The translations under genes and the position numbers were made by a program. This document shows positions 17,024 through 26,073 of a stretch of 36,931 nucleotides of DNA, one piece after another (the stretch's first letter is position 1; every line of letters begins with the position of its first letter). This DNA comes from CAZUVM01 sp964623885 (lineage in GTDB: Bacteria > Verrucomicrobiota > Verrucomicrobiia > Limisphaerales > UBA8199). The stretch lies in contig CAZUVM010000025.1 of the NCBI GenBank assembly GCA_964623885.1, positions 1 to 36,931 of the forward strand, written 5' to 3'. Below the pieces are notes generated by a model. It saw only the letters and a program-made list of their open reading frames with translations. It was not told the DNA's origin and did no database searches.

Positions 17024-20000
17024 CTAGTCAGCCAGTTTTCGCTCGAACCGTCCGTAACGGAGCGCCAGAGTCGGGAGGACCAGGAGGTTCAATGCGGTAG
17101 AGGTGATAAGACCGCCAAGAATAACAATCGCCATTGGACCTTCGATCTCGCGCCCGGCTTCGCCGCTCCCGAGGGCGAGCGGAAGCAAACCCAGCGCGGT
17201 GACGGTGGCAGTCATGACAATCGGCAGCAAACGCTCGGCCGCGCCGCGCATAGCGGCCTCCGGCCCCCAAGTCATGCCTTCCACGGTGACGAGGTGCTCG
17301 AAATGAGAGATCATCATGATCGAGTTCCGGGTGGTGATGCCGAACAATGTGACGAAACCTACCAGCGAACCAATGGTGATTGCGCTGTCGCCGGGAGAAA
17401 ACACGTTGGTAAGCCAAACCGCGACGATACCGCCCACAAGCGCGAAAGGTACGTTGGCCAGTACGAGGATCAAATTGCGCCAGCCGTGCAAAACCACCGC
17501 CAGCAACAGCAGGATGCCGATGGCCGCAATGGCCGAGTGCACCAATAACTCGCGTTGCGCTTTGGCTTTGGCCTGGGCGGCGCCGCCGTAGGCCGGATAG
17601 GTTCCAGCGGGGAAGCTAACTTTGGCCGCGACTTGTTGTTTGGCTTGATTGACGAACCGGGTCACGTCCAGGCCGCGCACGGTGCAAGTGACTGTTTGGC
17701 GGCGGCGGCCGCCCTCGTGGAGAATGGAGGAGCGGGCACTGGTGGGATAGATATCGGCCAGCTCACGCAGGGGCAATTGCAGTCCCTGACTGCTGCTGAT
17801 GAGCAGCGATCCAACCGACTCCGGATCTTCGCGCTCAGCCGGATCGAGGATGACGTTCACATCCACGGTTTGGTTGCCACGGTAGGTTTGGGCAACGACC
17901 GTTCCCTGGTAAGCCGTTTGAACGGCGTCGACCACATCCAACGGACGAAACCCAAGCTGTGGCAGGCGATCCAGTCGCAGCCGGATCATCATGCGTGGTT
18001 CGCCCGGCGGCGATTTCACGCGGGCATTGGCATTGGGTGAAATCGAGTTAAGAACATTGGCGACTTCCTGGGCTTTTGCGTCCAGGACATCCAGATTGTC
18101 GCCGAAGATATTAACCACCACCGGGGCGGTTTCACCGGTGATGGTTTCGCCGATACGATCGCCCAGAAAGGTCGTCACTTCAAAATCAATGCCGGGGAAT
18201 TGGTGCAGGGTGTTTTCGATTTGTTTTCCGATGCCTTCCTGATCCTCTCCGGAAAGCTCGGGCTTCAATTCAACGTGGAATTCACAACGGCTGGGCGGCC
18301 ATGCATCTTCGCCGAGTTCGGCCCGGCCGATCTGTTGTGACGCAGTGTCAATATTGGTGTTGCTGAGCAACGCCTCCGAGATGTGGGTACCCAGCCGAAA
18401 CATTTCCGGCAGTGAGGTTCCGGGTGCGGTAAAGACCTGGAGAACAAAATGGCCCTCGCGAAACTCAGGCAACAAATCGCCGCCGCCCGTTGGCAGCCGC
18501 GTCAGCCCGGCAATTATCAGAATGAGAACGACAATGATAACCGCGCGCGGCCAGCGCGCAATGAAACCGAGCAGCCGCTGGTAACCGGCCTTCATTCGAT
18601 GCTGGAGCCAGGACTCTCCCTCTCTTCGTACCCCTTTTCCGAAAAAGAGGTAAGCCAGGGCCGGGGTAATAGTTAAGGCGACCAGGAGAGAGGCCAGAAT
18701 GGCCAGGATATAACTCAAGGCCAAAGGAGCGAAAAAGCTGCCTTGTAGCCCAGTGAGCGTCAGCACCGGAACGAAAATCAGGACGACGATAAAAGTAGCG
18801 AAAACGACGGCGCTGCGGACTTCGAGCGAGGCGTGCAAGACAACCTCAAACGTCGAGGCATAAGGCAGCGCGGCTGTGCCGCCGGCCGCTGCCGCGCGGC
18901 GGGCGGCTTGATACTCCCTTAGCCGGCGGAAAATGTTCTCCACATCGATAATCGAATCATCCACGACCTCCCCCAGCGCGATGGCCAAACCGCCCAGGGT
19001 AATGGTATTGATCGTAATGCCGAATCTCTGCAGGACGATCACGGCCGTGAGCAGCGAAAGCGGGATGGCAATCAAGGAAATGCACGCCGTCCGGATGCTG
19101 CCGATGAGCAGGAATAAGACCACTGCAACCAGGATGCCTCCCAGCAACAACGAATGCTTCATGTTGCGCAGCGCCAGCTCGATGAATGTCGCCGGTCGAT
19201 GCAGATGGGGATAAAGCTTAATGCCCTCCTTCTCAAACACCGGTTTCATTTCGCCCAGTGCAGCTTCCAACGTTTTGGTCACCTCCATGGTATTGGCGCC
19301 ATACTGACTGGACATGGTCATGAGCACGCCCCAACGTCCCTGGATGACGCAGTCGCCGAATTTTGGTTCGGCGCCCTCAACCACGCGCGCGACATCCTTG
19401 AGCCGCACCGGAAAGCCATTGGTGGCTACGACCACCACATCACCCAGCGCCTCTGGACTGATTGACTGGCCTTCAGTCTGGAGGGTAACGCGCTGGTTGT
19501 GAGTTTCAATGAAACCGGCGCCCATAATACCCGTCGAGACCCGTGCCGCGGCCACGACATCGCCCAAGGTGAGATTATGCGCCAGCAAAAGATCGGGTCG
19601 GATTTGGATTTGGATTTGTCTTACCTCACCGCCGAAAGTGCTGCATTTGGCGACGCCCGGGACGGAAAGCAGGCGCGGTTTGAGAGTCCAATCCGCGAAG
19701 GTGCGTAACTGCATCGGGGTGAGTTTATCCGAGACCAGCCCGATCTTGAGCAGATCCATCGTCGAGGAAGTCAGCGGTGTCATCCGGGGAGTTTTAACGG
19801 TCGCGGGCAGCAAGCCGGCGGTTTCAGCCAGTTTTTCGGCCAGCATTTGCCTCGCGCGAAACACATCGCTTCCCTCTTTGAACACGGCCGTGATGACCGA
19901 CAAGCCGCCAATGGACTCCGAGCGGAGGGATTCCATATCGCCCAGACCATTCACCATTGTTTCAATCGGCAGCGTTACCTGGAGTTCGACTTGCTCCGGT

Positions 20001-20170
20001 GCCAGCCCAGGACACTCGGTCTGAATTACGACCTGCGGTTGAACGAAATTGGGGAAGACGTCCAACTTGGCATTGTTGGTGGTGTACACGCCGTAGCCGA
20101 GCAGAACGCAGGCCAACACCACGACCACGACGCGGTGCTTGAGCGAGAATTTGACGAGGGCTTGAAGCAT
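17024..20170 (-). CDS. RND heavy-metal efflux pump, CusA/CzcA family
   Basis: This 1048-aa inner-membrane proton-driven transporter has family-typical length and ~12 helices: TM1 at ~13-30 (VVVVLACVLLGYGVY), helix clusters at ~335-540 and ~860-1030, and two large periplasmic loops. The start of the first loop, LDVFPNFVQPQVVIQTECPG, is typical of the HME branch. TM4 reads AIALGEVVDDSIIDVEN with D404 and E411 at the CzcA D408/E415 positions, but Ala at the D402 position. That pattern is closer to the monovalent-cation CusA than to CzcA (comparison from memory). AGG at the stop of the upstream fusion protein and GAGGGAG before the ATG support the start. It is the last gene of the efflux operon. 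Substrate Cu/Ag is inferred from the motif and the CusR-like box. Confidence 0.92.
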   Translation of the reverse strand: MLQALVKFSLKHRVVVVVLACVLLGYGVYTTNNAKLDVFPNFVQPQVVIQTECPGLAPEQVELQVTLPIETMVNGLGDMESLRSESIGGLSVITAVFKEGSDVFRARQMLAEKLAETAGLLPATVKTPRMTPLTSSTMDLLKIGLVSDKLTPMQLRTFADWTLKPRLLSVPGVAKCSTFGGEVRQIQIQIRPDLLLAHNLTLGDVVAAARVSTGIMGAGFIETHNQRVTLQTEGQSISPEALGDVVVVATNGFPVRLKDVARVVEGAEPKFGDCVIQGRWGVLMTMSSQYGANTMEVTKTLEAALGEMKPVFEKEGIKLYPHLHRPATFIELALRNMKHSLLLGGILVAVVLFLLIGSIRTACISLIAIPLSLLTAVIVLQRFGITINTITLGGLAIALGEVVDDSIIDVENIFRRLREYQAARRAAAAGGTAALPYASTFEVVLHASLEVRSAVVFATFIVVLIFVPVLTLTGLQGSFFAPLALSYILAILASLLVALTITPALAYLFFGKGVRREGESWLQHRMKAGYQRLLGFIARWPRAVIIVVLILIIAGLTRLPTGGGDLLPEFREGHFVLQVFTAPGTSLPEMFRLGTHISEALLSNTNIDTASQQIGRAELGEDAWPPSRCEFHVELKPELSGEDQEGIGKQIENTLHQFPGIDFEVTTFLGDRIGETITGETAPVVVNIFGDNLDVLDAKAQEVANVLNSISPNANARVKSPPGEPRMMIRLRLDRLPQLGFRPLDVVDAVQTAYQGTVVAQTYRGNQTVDVNVILDPAEREDPESVGSLLISSSQGLQLPLRELADIYPTSARSSILHEGGRRRQTVTCTVRGLDVTRFVNQAKQQVAAKVSFPAGTYPAYGGAAQAKAKAQRELLVHSAIAAIGILLLLAVVLHGWRNLILVLANVPFALVGGIVAVWLTNVFSPGDSAITIGSLVGFVTLFGITTRNSIMMISHFEHLVTVEGMTWGPEAAMRGAAERLLPIVMTATVTALGLLPLALGSGEAGREIEGPMAIVILGGLITSTALNLLVLPTLALRYGRFERKLAD

Positions 20171-20180
20171 TAGTTCTCCC

Positions 20181-21173
20181 TCATTCGCCGCTCTGGCCCT
20201 TTAACTCTTCGGAGAGGATTTGTTGTGCGGCAACAGTTACCACTTTGTCGCCTTGTTTTAATCCCTTGCTCACAAACCAGCCATCGGCCAAGGGTGAGTC
20301 GAGCGTCGTTTCACGGCGTTCGAAAGTCTCTTCCCCGGTTTGCAGATAAATCCAAGTGGTCCCGTTAAAGCGCACCACGGCTGCGCGGGGTAGAACAATT
20401 CCAGTTTGCGGCTCGCCCGGCAGACTCAATAGAGCGGTCAGCGCGGCGCCCGTAGCCAGCCGCGCAGGATTCGGAGACACCGAAAACAGAAAACCGCGGC
20501 CTTGCAACTGCTGGTCTACTTGCGGCGATGGTCCAATAAACTGCGCCTCAATTGGTTTGTTCTCATCCGCGAGCGTGAAAAGTCGGGCGGCGTTAGGTGG
20601 CTCATTGAGCGACTGGCCCGCTGGAACATCCACTTCCACCAGCGCTGCCTTTAGCGAGCTGATGGATTGCACCAGGTCCGCCAGGTCTTTGCGCCCCGCC
20701 AACGCAGTTCCCCAGGTTGCTTCCAACCGCAGCTTCGCGGAATCGACCTGCGCCCGGTCATGCGCGGCGGTGGCCTCGGCAGCTTGCAGCGATCGTTCGG
20801 ATGCGTTGTTCTGCGCGGCCAGTGTTCGGAGTCGTTGGAGTTCGGCTTGCGAGGCCGCGCTTGCCGCCTGTGCCGTGTTCAATTCGGCGACCAGCGCTGC
20901 CAGCGGCGTAATATCCAGGACTCGACCGTACGCTTTGATTTCCGGGCTCAATTGAGCGCTCTGGAGTGAAGCCGTCTGCAATCCCATGAGTTTCTGGGTT
21001 GCGGCGTCCAGGGTGACAATCACCTCGCCATTGGTTCCGTGTTTTACCCGCGATTCAGGTTCTGGCGCTTTCTCGGACTTGGCCTCGGGCGCGGCCTCCT
21101 GTTTTCCAGGCGAGCAAGCCGAAATCAGGAACACAACTGCGATAGCAGCGATAAAAGTCAGAACTGATTTCAT
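20181..21173 (-). CDS. Membrane-fusion (periplasmic adaptor) lipoprotein of the RND efflux system
   Basis: This 330-aa protein has a lipoprotein signal peptide with lipobox LISAC (Cys20), so it is anchored to a membrane. An acidic Lys/Glu/Pro linker (~21-45) is followed by a barrel half, a helical hairpin (~95-150; AASAASQAELQRLRTLAAQN), and the return barrel and beta domains (VLPRAAVVRF, GWFVSKGLKQGDKVV). This is the HlyD/CusB-type adaptor that bridges the pump and outer-membrane channel. It is shorter than CusB (about 400 aa) and no Met-rich metal-binding N-terminal segment is visible. Its stop lies 10 bp before the RND gene, and the TolC gene ends 46 bp upstream of its start. It is certainly part of the tripartite pump. 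Confidence 0.9.
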   Translation of the reverse strand: MKSVLTFIAAIAVVFLISACSPGKQEAAPEAKSEKAPEPESRVKHGTNGEVIVTLDAATQKLMGLQTASLQSAQLSPEIKAYGRVLDITPLAALVAELNTAQAASAASQAELQRLRTLAAQNNASERSLQAAEATAAHDRAQVDSAKLRLEATWGTALAGRKDLADLVQSISSLKAALVEVDVPAGQSLNEPPNAARLFTLADENKPIEAQFIGPSPQVDQQLQGRGFLFSVSPNPARLATGAALTALLSLPGEPQTGIVLPRAAVVRFNGTTWIYLQTGEETFERRETTLDSPLADGWFVSKGLKQGDKVVTVAAQQILSEELKGQSGE

Positions 21174-21219
21174 AATTCGGTGAGTGATTCGGCGTCCAAA
21201 TCGCTCGAGTTAGTTTGCG

Positions 21220-22686
21220 TTACTTGTCATCAGCAGTGGACTCGAAGATGACCTTGGGCAGTTCAAAAGGCCGCTGAACGGCGTCTTCCAGCGCGCCAAT
21301 CGCTTGCTGCACCTTCACTTGAGATTCAAACCTCGCCAACTGCACCGCGCTCAATTCCAATTCAGCATTGAGCACTTCAACGCGGTCAACGGCGCCGGCC
21401 TGGAACTGGGCGAGCATGGCCTGTTGCTGTCCCTGCTGAGCCGAGACCAGCCGGTCGAAAGCAGCGGAGTTAGTCTGGCTGGCACGGAACGAAGCTACGG
21501 CGGCATCGATGTCGTTGATTACTTTCTCCTGCAGCGCTCGGAACCGGGCCGCGCTGGCTTCTCGTCGACCTGCTGCTTCGGCAATAGCGCCCTGGTTTTG
21601 ATTCAAGATTGGGAGCTCAACCGTGGCGCCGATTTGCCAATCGTTCTCGCCGGCGCTGCCGGCGTTCCAGGAGTAGCCTGGCGATAAGTGCACATCCGGG
21701 TATTGCTTTGCAACCTCCAGTTGCAGCGCGGACTGGCTGGCCTCGTAATCGGCGAGCGCGCCCAGTATGTCCGACCGCCCCAGCAGCGCCAGGCGGCGGA
21801 CGTCACTAGAGGTGAGCTCTTCAATTTTGCCGAGACCCGTCAGATCAAACCGAAAGTGCGCTTCGCCCAGGCCGGTGCTGGACATCCCCAGCGCGGCGGC
21901 CAATCGCGGCCGCGCTTCGGCCAACTGCCGCTGCGCATCGGCTGCATCAGCCCGGGAGCGGATGAGGGTCAGACGGGCCGTGTTCAGATCGAATGCGGAG
22001 ATCTCGCCGGCTTGAAACTGATTTTGCATACGGCCGACCAACTCTTCTCGCAAGGCCACTTCGCGTTGGACCAGATCGAGGCGCTCTTCCGCGCTAATGA
22101 AGTCGACCAGCCCGCTGCGCAGTTGACTGCGGACTTGCCAGGCGGAGGTTGCGATATTGAGCCGGGCGGACTCGGAAAGGTGCTTGGCCTTTTCCGTGCG
22201 GACACGGCGTTTGCCGGCAGTCTCGATGGGCAAATCGAAATTGATGGTGGGAATCCAGGGGCTGGGGGCGTCGGGCACCGGTTGGTGGAGGAGCGACGCG
22301 GTGGTAGTGGGGTTGGGCATCTCACCGGCCGATTTAACGGCGCCCATCGCTGCCCGCCAATCGGCCCGCGCCACTTCCAGGTTCGGATTAAAATAGAAAG
22401 CCGCTAGCGTCAAATTGTCCAGATCCCAGGTTGCGAGCGGCCAGGTAGTAAATTCCTGGTGCAGGTTCTGTTCGAGAAAATGTCGCAACGTGTCATTGGT
22501 CAGTGAACGGCTTTCGAGCTGTTCGGCGGTTTTTGCCGCTGAGAGCGGTTTAGGTTTGTAGTGGACGCAACCGGCCGAAGCTATTAGCCCGAGCAAAAGG
22601 CAGGCAAAGCCCAAATGAGCTCGGCTACCCGGCTCGTTCCCGTCTTTAGAACACATCCGAAAAAATATCCCCTTATCCGGCTTCAT
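21220..22686 (-). CDS. Outer-membrane efflux lipoprotein, TolC/CusC family
   Basis: This 488-aa protein is the normal length for the family and forms the outer-membrane exit duct. A lipobox IASAGC (Cys40) follows a hydrophobic helix, so it is probably lipid-anchored like CusC. Two internally similar coiled-coil/beta halves follow: one with NPNLEVARADWRAAMG, QFQAGEISAFDLNTARLTL and ARPRLAAALG, the second with DYEASQSALQLEVAKQYPDV, SPGYSW and AQFQAGAVDRVEVLNAELEL. The ATG at 22686 overlaps the TGA of the sensor kinase gene (ATGA), which indicates translational coupling and supports this start over the internal ATG at 22656. Confidence 0.92.
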   Translation of the reverse strand: MKPDKGIFFRMCSKDGNEPGSRAHLGFACLLLGLIASAGCVHYKPKPLSAAKTAEQLESRSLTNDTLRHFLEQNLHQEFTTWPLATWDLDNLTLAAFYFNPNLEVARADWRAAMGAVKSAGEMPNPTTTASLLHQPVPDAPSPWIPTINFDLPIETAGKRRVRTEKAKHLSESARLNIATSAWQVRSQLRSGLVDFISAEERLDLVQREVALREELVGRMQNQFQAGEISAFDLNTARLTLIRSRADAADAQRQLAEARPRLAAALGMSSTGLGEAHFRFDLTGLGKIEELTSSDVRRLALLGRSDILGALADYEASQSALQLEVAKQYPDVHLSPGYSWNAGSAGENDWQIGATVELPILNQNQGAIAEAAGRREASAARFRALQEKVINDIDAAVASFRASQTNSAAFDRLVSAQQGQQQAMLAQFQAGAVDRVEVLNAELELSAVQLARFESQVKVQQAIGALEDAVQRPFELPKVIFESTADDK

Positions 22687-23774
22687 GCGGAAAGTTTTTC
22701 GGTCAGCAGCGGCAGGCGCACCACAACCGTTGTCAATTTCGCGGGCACGGACTCAATTCGAATGGCGCCTTTATGCACCGAAACGATCCATTGCGCAATG
22801 CTCAAACCCAGGCCGCAACCGTCAGTACCGTGGCCGTGGGCTGAATCGCCGCGGAAGAACGGTTCGAATACGCGCGGCAGCAATTCCGAAGGAATGCCCG
22901 GGCCGGTATTCGCGATGCTGAACTCTGCGGCATTGCCCTCCCGGTACAGGGCCATCGTAATCCGGCCGCCTGGCTCATTGTATTTGACTGCATTATCAGC
23001 CAGGTTCAGCAGCAATTGCCGCAGCCGATGAGTTTCACCTTCAATCGTTGCCTGCTCGCAAACCGGCAGCTCCACCGTCAGACCACATGGCTGGGCAAGG
23101 ATTTGAGTGTCCGCAAAACAATCCTGCACCAGTCCTGCCAGAGCAACGGGTTTGAAGTTTACATGGGTCAGACCGGCATCGGCTTTTGTCAGTAATGTGA
23201 GACCGTCGACGATCCGGGTGAGCCGTTCGAGCTCATCGAGTTCGCTCTCGAGACGCGCGCGCTGCGTCTGATTTAGTGTTTGGTCGGACAACGCGCTCTC
23301 GGCTTCGCCGCGCAGGATAGTGAGCGGGGTTTTGAGTTCGTGCGAAGCGTGCAGTGTGAATTCGCGAACACGTTGGAAAGACTTCTCCAGCCGCTCGGTC
23401 ATGGCATTAAAAACTTCGGTGAGGCGGTCGAACTCGTCACCGTTTCCGCTGCTGGCCAGGCGCTCGCCCAGGGTGTTTTCGCTGATGCGACCGGCCGCTT
23501 GCGTGAGCGCGTTTACTGGAGCCAGGGCTTTGCGCGTCATCCACCAGCCGCCACCGATGGACAGCGCCAAGGCCGGCAGTCCGCACCAGAGCAATACTCC
23601 GAGCACCTCGCTCATTCCGTTTTCGTCTGTTTCCTCATTAGCAGCGGTCTTCCCACGCTCGGATTGTCCTTGCGGCTCGGCGACGAGCTCAAAGTAAGAT
23701 AGCACCGCCATAGCCACGAGCGCTACGAATAGAATCGAGCTGAACCAAAGGGTAAGGCGGATGCGAATGGTCAT
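22683..23774 (-). CDS. Sensor histidine kinase of the metal-efflux operon
   Basis: This 363-aa inner-membrane kinase has TM1 at ~8-28, a short acidic periplasmic loop (~30-56, with ESERG and NEETDEN-type residues), TM2 at ~57-79, HAMP at ~80-132, a dimerisation domain with H145 in LHASHELKTPL, and an ATPase domain with LNLADNAVKYNEPGG (N box), TGPGIP and GCGLGLSIA (G boxes). The very small periplasmic loop leaves little room for a CusS-type metal-binding domain (usually well over 100 aa). Its start overlaps the end of the response regulator gene by ATGA, and its end overlaps the TolC gene the same way. It presumably phosphorylates the adjacent regulator. Confidence 0.93.
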   Translation of the reverse strand: MTIRIRLTLWFSSILFVALVAMAVLSYFELVAEPQGQSERGKTAANEETDENGMSEVLGVLLWCGLPALALSIGGGWWMTRKALAPVNALTQAAGRISENTLGERLASSGNGDEFDRLTEVFNAMTERLEKSFQRVREFTLHASHELKTPLTILRGEAESALSDQTLNQTQRARLESELDELERLTRIVDGLTLLTKADAGLTHVNFKPVALAGLVQDCFADTQILAQPCGLTVELPVCEQATIEGETHRLRQLLLNLADNAVKYNEPGGRITMALYREGNAAEFSIANTGPGIPSELLPRVFEPFFRGDSAHGHGTDGCGLGLSIAQWIVSVHKGAIRIESVPAKLTTVVVRLPLLTEKLSA

Positions 23775-24451
23775 GGGACCGGCGATTCCCGAAGCACGTA
23801 ACCGGTTCCCCGAACCGTATGCAACAGCTTCGGTTCATAGCCTGCATCAATTTTCTCACGCAACCTCCTGATATAAACGTCTACGAGGTTTGTTCCAGGA
23901 TCGAAATCATAGTCCCAAACTTTCTCGAGGATCATCATCCGGCCGCACAAACGCCCGGCGGACCGCATAAGAAATTCCAGCAGGCGGTATTCGCGCGCAG
24001 TCAATTCGATAGCGTTTTCCTCTCGCTGTGCGCGGTGAGTCACGGTGTCGAGCGTAAGATTAGCCACACGCAGCACGGCCGACCTGTTTTCACTGCCGCG
24101 CCGCGTGAGCGCGCGCACACGAGCCGCCAGTTCGACCAGTGCGAACGGTTTGGGCAGGTAATCATCGGCGCCCGCGTCCAGGCCCTCCACACGTTCGTTT
24201 ACCTCGCCGCGCGCCGAGAGCAGCAGCACTGGAGTGGAGATGCGCTGCGAGCGCCATTGCCGCAACACGCTCAGTCCGTCGCGACCGGGAAGCATGATGT
24301 CGAGAACGATGGCATCATAGGGTGTGGCGCCGGGGGCGCCCAGCGCTTCCTCGCCGTCATGGCAGGCATCCACAGCAAAGCCTTCCTCCTGTAGCGCTTT
24401 GCGAATAAAGGAGGCGGTCTTTTTTTCATCTTCAACCACCAACACACGCAT
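23771..24451 (-). CDS. OmpR-family response regulator (CusR/CopR-like)
   Basis: This 226-aa protein has a receiver domain (1-118) with E7/D8 acidic residues, phospho-acceptor D51 (VLDIMLPGRDG), LLLSARGE and LPKPF containing the conserved Lys, then a winged-helix DNA-binding domain (~125-224: ELTAREYRLLEFLMR, VWDYDFDPGTNLVDVYIRRL, VRGTGYVLRE). These features match the CusR/PcoR/CopR group. It is ATGA-coupled to the kinase and lies 88 bp after the conserved secreted protein. It is the natural reader of the CusR-like box at 26074-26093, which would make the operon self-activating. Confidence 0.95.
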   Translation of the reverse strand: MRVLVVEDEKKTASFIRKALQEEGFAVDACHDGEEALGAPGATPYDAIVLDIMLPGRDGLSVLRQWRSQRISTPVLLLSARGEVNERVEGLDAGADDYLPKPFALVELAARVRALTRRGSENRSAVLRVANLTLDTVTHRAQREENAIELTAREYRLLEFLMRSAGRLCGRMMILEKVWDYDFDPGTNLVDVYIRRLREKIDAGYEPKLLHTVRGTGYVLRESPVP

Positions 24452-24539
24452 GAGAAAAATTTAACGAGGACTCGACCCGCCGCGCAACGCGTCATCTCAA
24501 ATGAAGCTCAGCCGGGCACGTCGCCGGAGGTCTGACGCC

Positions 24540-25649
24540 TCATTTGACAGGTTCGCCGCGTCCCATGGCCAAATCCGCCAGATTCAGCAGGTCCTTGTAA
24601 GCCTCCTGAAAGGCGTCCGCATTAACTTGGTCCATTGCCCCGGACGCCACGGTTTCAATCAGCCAAAGACGATTCATAATCAGCGGGAGATCGTCCGGGG
24701 TTGGATGTTTCGGATCCGAGAGGCCGTCTTCATTGAGGTCTTCGATCAGGTTCTGCCGTTCCTCGGCCGGCAAACTCGGGTCATTGATCGCTTCGAACCA
24801 GTAGGCCTCCGCAGCCGGGTCGACACCCACGTAGCTCAGCGCATCGCGCGCCAACGGGTCAACCGCAGAAGCGTCACCCGAGTTGGGCGCGGGACTCTTA
24901 CTTCCAGTTGCGTTTTTTGGCGCCGGCCGATTCCCATTGTGCGATAGCAGCACGATATCCCCGTGCACCGGCAACTCCCGAATACAGCCAATGCCCTTCG
25001 CATAGTACTTATATTCGATGCTGCCGTCGGCGAGCGTCTCTTTAATCTTCAAGCAGTCGTGATAGGTTCCCAGGGGCACGGTCACGTTTTCAGACAACGA
25101 GACCACTTCATCTTCTTCCGAAATGGTTTTTGAAACGTCTTCGGATCGGAACCGATCGCCGACTTTAGGGCTACCGGGAAGCATAGGAGTGAGCTTTTTC
25201 GTATCAACCCCGTACATCCAGGCGCCCTCATGCCCCACGACTTTCCCGCCTTTGTATTCGTCGACTTTTTCGCCCAGATAATAGACTGTCCCGTCATCAG
25301 CCTGGGCGAAATAATCGATGGTGACCTCCGCTAGTTCACCGTTTTCCAATTCCCGATCTTCGACGGCCAGGGTTTCAACACTTTGACCGCCGATCTTGAA
25401 CACCTTGCTTAGCTCCGGCCGGGCGGTCCGTTCCACACGCACCTGTTTGCCCCCTTCGCGCCCTTCGAGGATGTCCTGTTTGAGCGCGCCCAGCGGCAGG
25501 TAGGGATTGGAAATATCGCGCGGATGCGTGAAACGCGGCTTAGCAACAGCAGCCCCGGATTGCGCGGCCAAGCCGTTGGCGCAACAAAAAAAGAGCACCA
25601 CGCTGGCAGTCAAACAGCTTGCGCGCGCGATCCCTGACCCACGTTTCAT
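24540..25649 (-). CDS. Conserved secreted protein of unknown function, efflux-operon member
   Basis: This 369-aa protein has a signal peptide (~1-30, ASCLTASVVLFFCCANGLAA). Two parts can be seen. Residues ~35-235 are beta-rich (NPYLPLGALKQDIL, DYFAQADDGTVYYLGEKVDE, WMYGVDTKKLTPMLPGSPKV, VTVPLGTYHDCLKIKE, YKYYAKGIGCIRE); I recall similar uncharacterised proteins but no name. Residues ~265-369 are helical and acidic (AYWFEAINDPSLPAEERQ, LIEDLNEDGLSDP, PTPDDLPLIMNRLWLIE), with an EF-hand-like acidic loop. The start at 25649 lies four bases after the PepSY stop and gives a clean signal peptide; the longer frame adds 20 basic residues. Tight spacing ties it to the PepSY gene. A periplasmic metal-related role is inference. 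Confidence 0.8.
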   Translation of the reverse strand: MKRGSGIARASCLTASVVLFFCCANGLAAQSGAAVAKPRFTHPRDISNPYLPLGALKQDILEGREGGKQVRVERTARPELSKVFKIGGQSVETLAVEDRELENGELAEVTIDYFAQADDGTVYYLGEKVDEYKGGKVVGHEGAWMYGVDTKKLTPMLPGSPKVGDRFRSEDVSKTISEEDEVVSLSENVTVPLGTYHDCLKIKETLADGSIEYKYYAKGIGCIRELPVHGDIVLLSHNGNRPAPKNATGSKSPAPNSGDASAVDPLARDALSYVGVDPAAEAYWFEAINDPSLPAEERQNLIEDLNEDGLSDPKHPTPDDLPLIMNRLWLIETVASGAMDQVNADAFQEAYKDLLNLADLAMGRGEPVK

Positions 25650-25653
25650 TGCG

Positions 25654-25998
25654 TTATTTCTTCTCGTCTTCCTTTTCCTTCTCTTCCTTGGCTGCGCTTT
25701 CCTTCTCAACCGAGATGACCGAGCCGGTAATCGCGTCCACGTTCACTTCGGTGATATCTTTGGAATCCGGAGTGGCAATGTCGAACGACCAGATCAACTT
25801 GCCTTTTTCCTTTTCGAGTTCGCTACTCTTGATGGTGCCGTTGGGCGCCTTGGTCAGGGCAGTGCGTTCAGCGTCGGCTCGACTGACTTTAGCTTCAGCC
25901 TGGAGTTGCGCTTGGGATTCGTGCTCGCCTTTTTCCGATTCACAACCGACCAGGAGGCCGAGCACAACAACTGAGCAGAGGAGGTTTTTGATCTTCAT
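25654..25998 (-). CDS. PepSY-domain lipoprotein, first gene of the efflux operon
   Basis: This 114-aa lipoprotein has signal peptide MKIKNLLCSVVVLGLLVGC with Cys19 as the lipid-modified residue. The mature part holds one PepSY domain (~38-98): VSRADAERTALTKAPNGTIK, GKLIWSFDIATPDSKDITEV, VDAITGSVISVEKE. It ends in a charged tail, KEEKEKEDEKK. PepSY domains are small periplasmic beta-alpha modules, often beside peptidases, kinases or metal systems, with unclear activity. It directly follows the CusR-like box and promoter and is four bases before the next gene, so it should be the most strongly induced product of the operon. A metal-buffering or sensor-accessory role is possible but not shown. 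Confidence 0.88.
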   Translation of the reverse strand: MKIKNLLCSVVVLGLLVGCESEKGEHESQAQLQAEAKVSRADAERTALTKAPNGTIKSSELEKEKGKLIWSFDIATPDSKDITEVNVDAITGSVISVEKESAAKEEKEKEDEKK

Positions 25999-26014
25999 AA
26001 TAGGCTGTTCACTT

Positions 26015-26031
26015 CATGCGACCATCGCATG
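26015..26031. promoter_or_regulatory. Perfect 7+7 palindrome in the operon leader
   Basis: CATGCGA-CCA-TCGCATG lies 17 bp upstream of the PepSY start, between the putative -10 and the ATG. It could form a small mRNA hairpin or bind a dimeric regulator. Its function is unknown. Confidence 0.4.
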
Positions 26032-26035
26032 CCGC

Positions 26036-26065
26036 TTAGTAAGCCATCTCAAGATGAATTGGCAA
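26036..26065 (-). promoter_or_regulatory. Putative promoter of the metal-efflux operon
   Basis: Read on the minus strand, TTGCCA (26060-26065) and TACTAA (26036-26041) are spaced by 18 bp. The -35 is good (5/6), while the -10 is weak, which fits a promoter that needs an activator. The CusR-like box ends eight bases upstream of the -35, a usual position for OmpR-family activators. Confidence 0.45.
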
Positions 26066-26073
26066 TGAAGGAC

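Noticed and set aside
17028..17417. Minus-strand frame overlapping the RND gene
   Set aside because: It is a shifted frame of the pump gene with His/Arg-rich translation and no family features.
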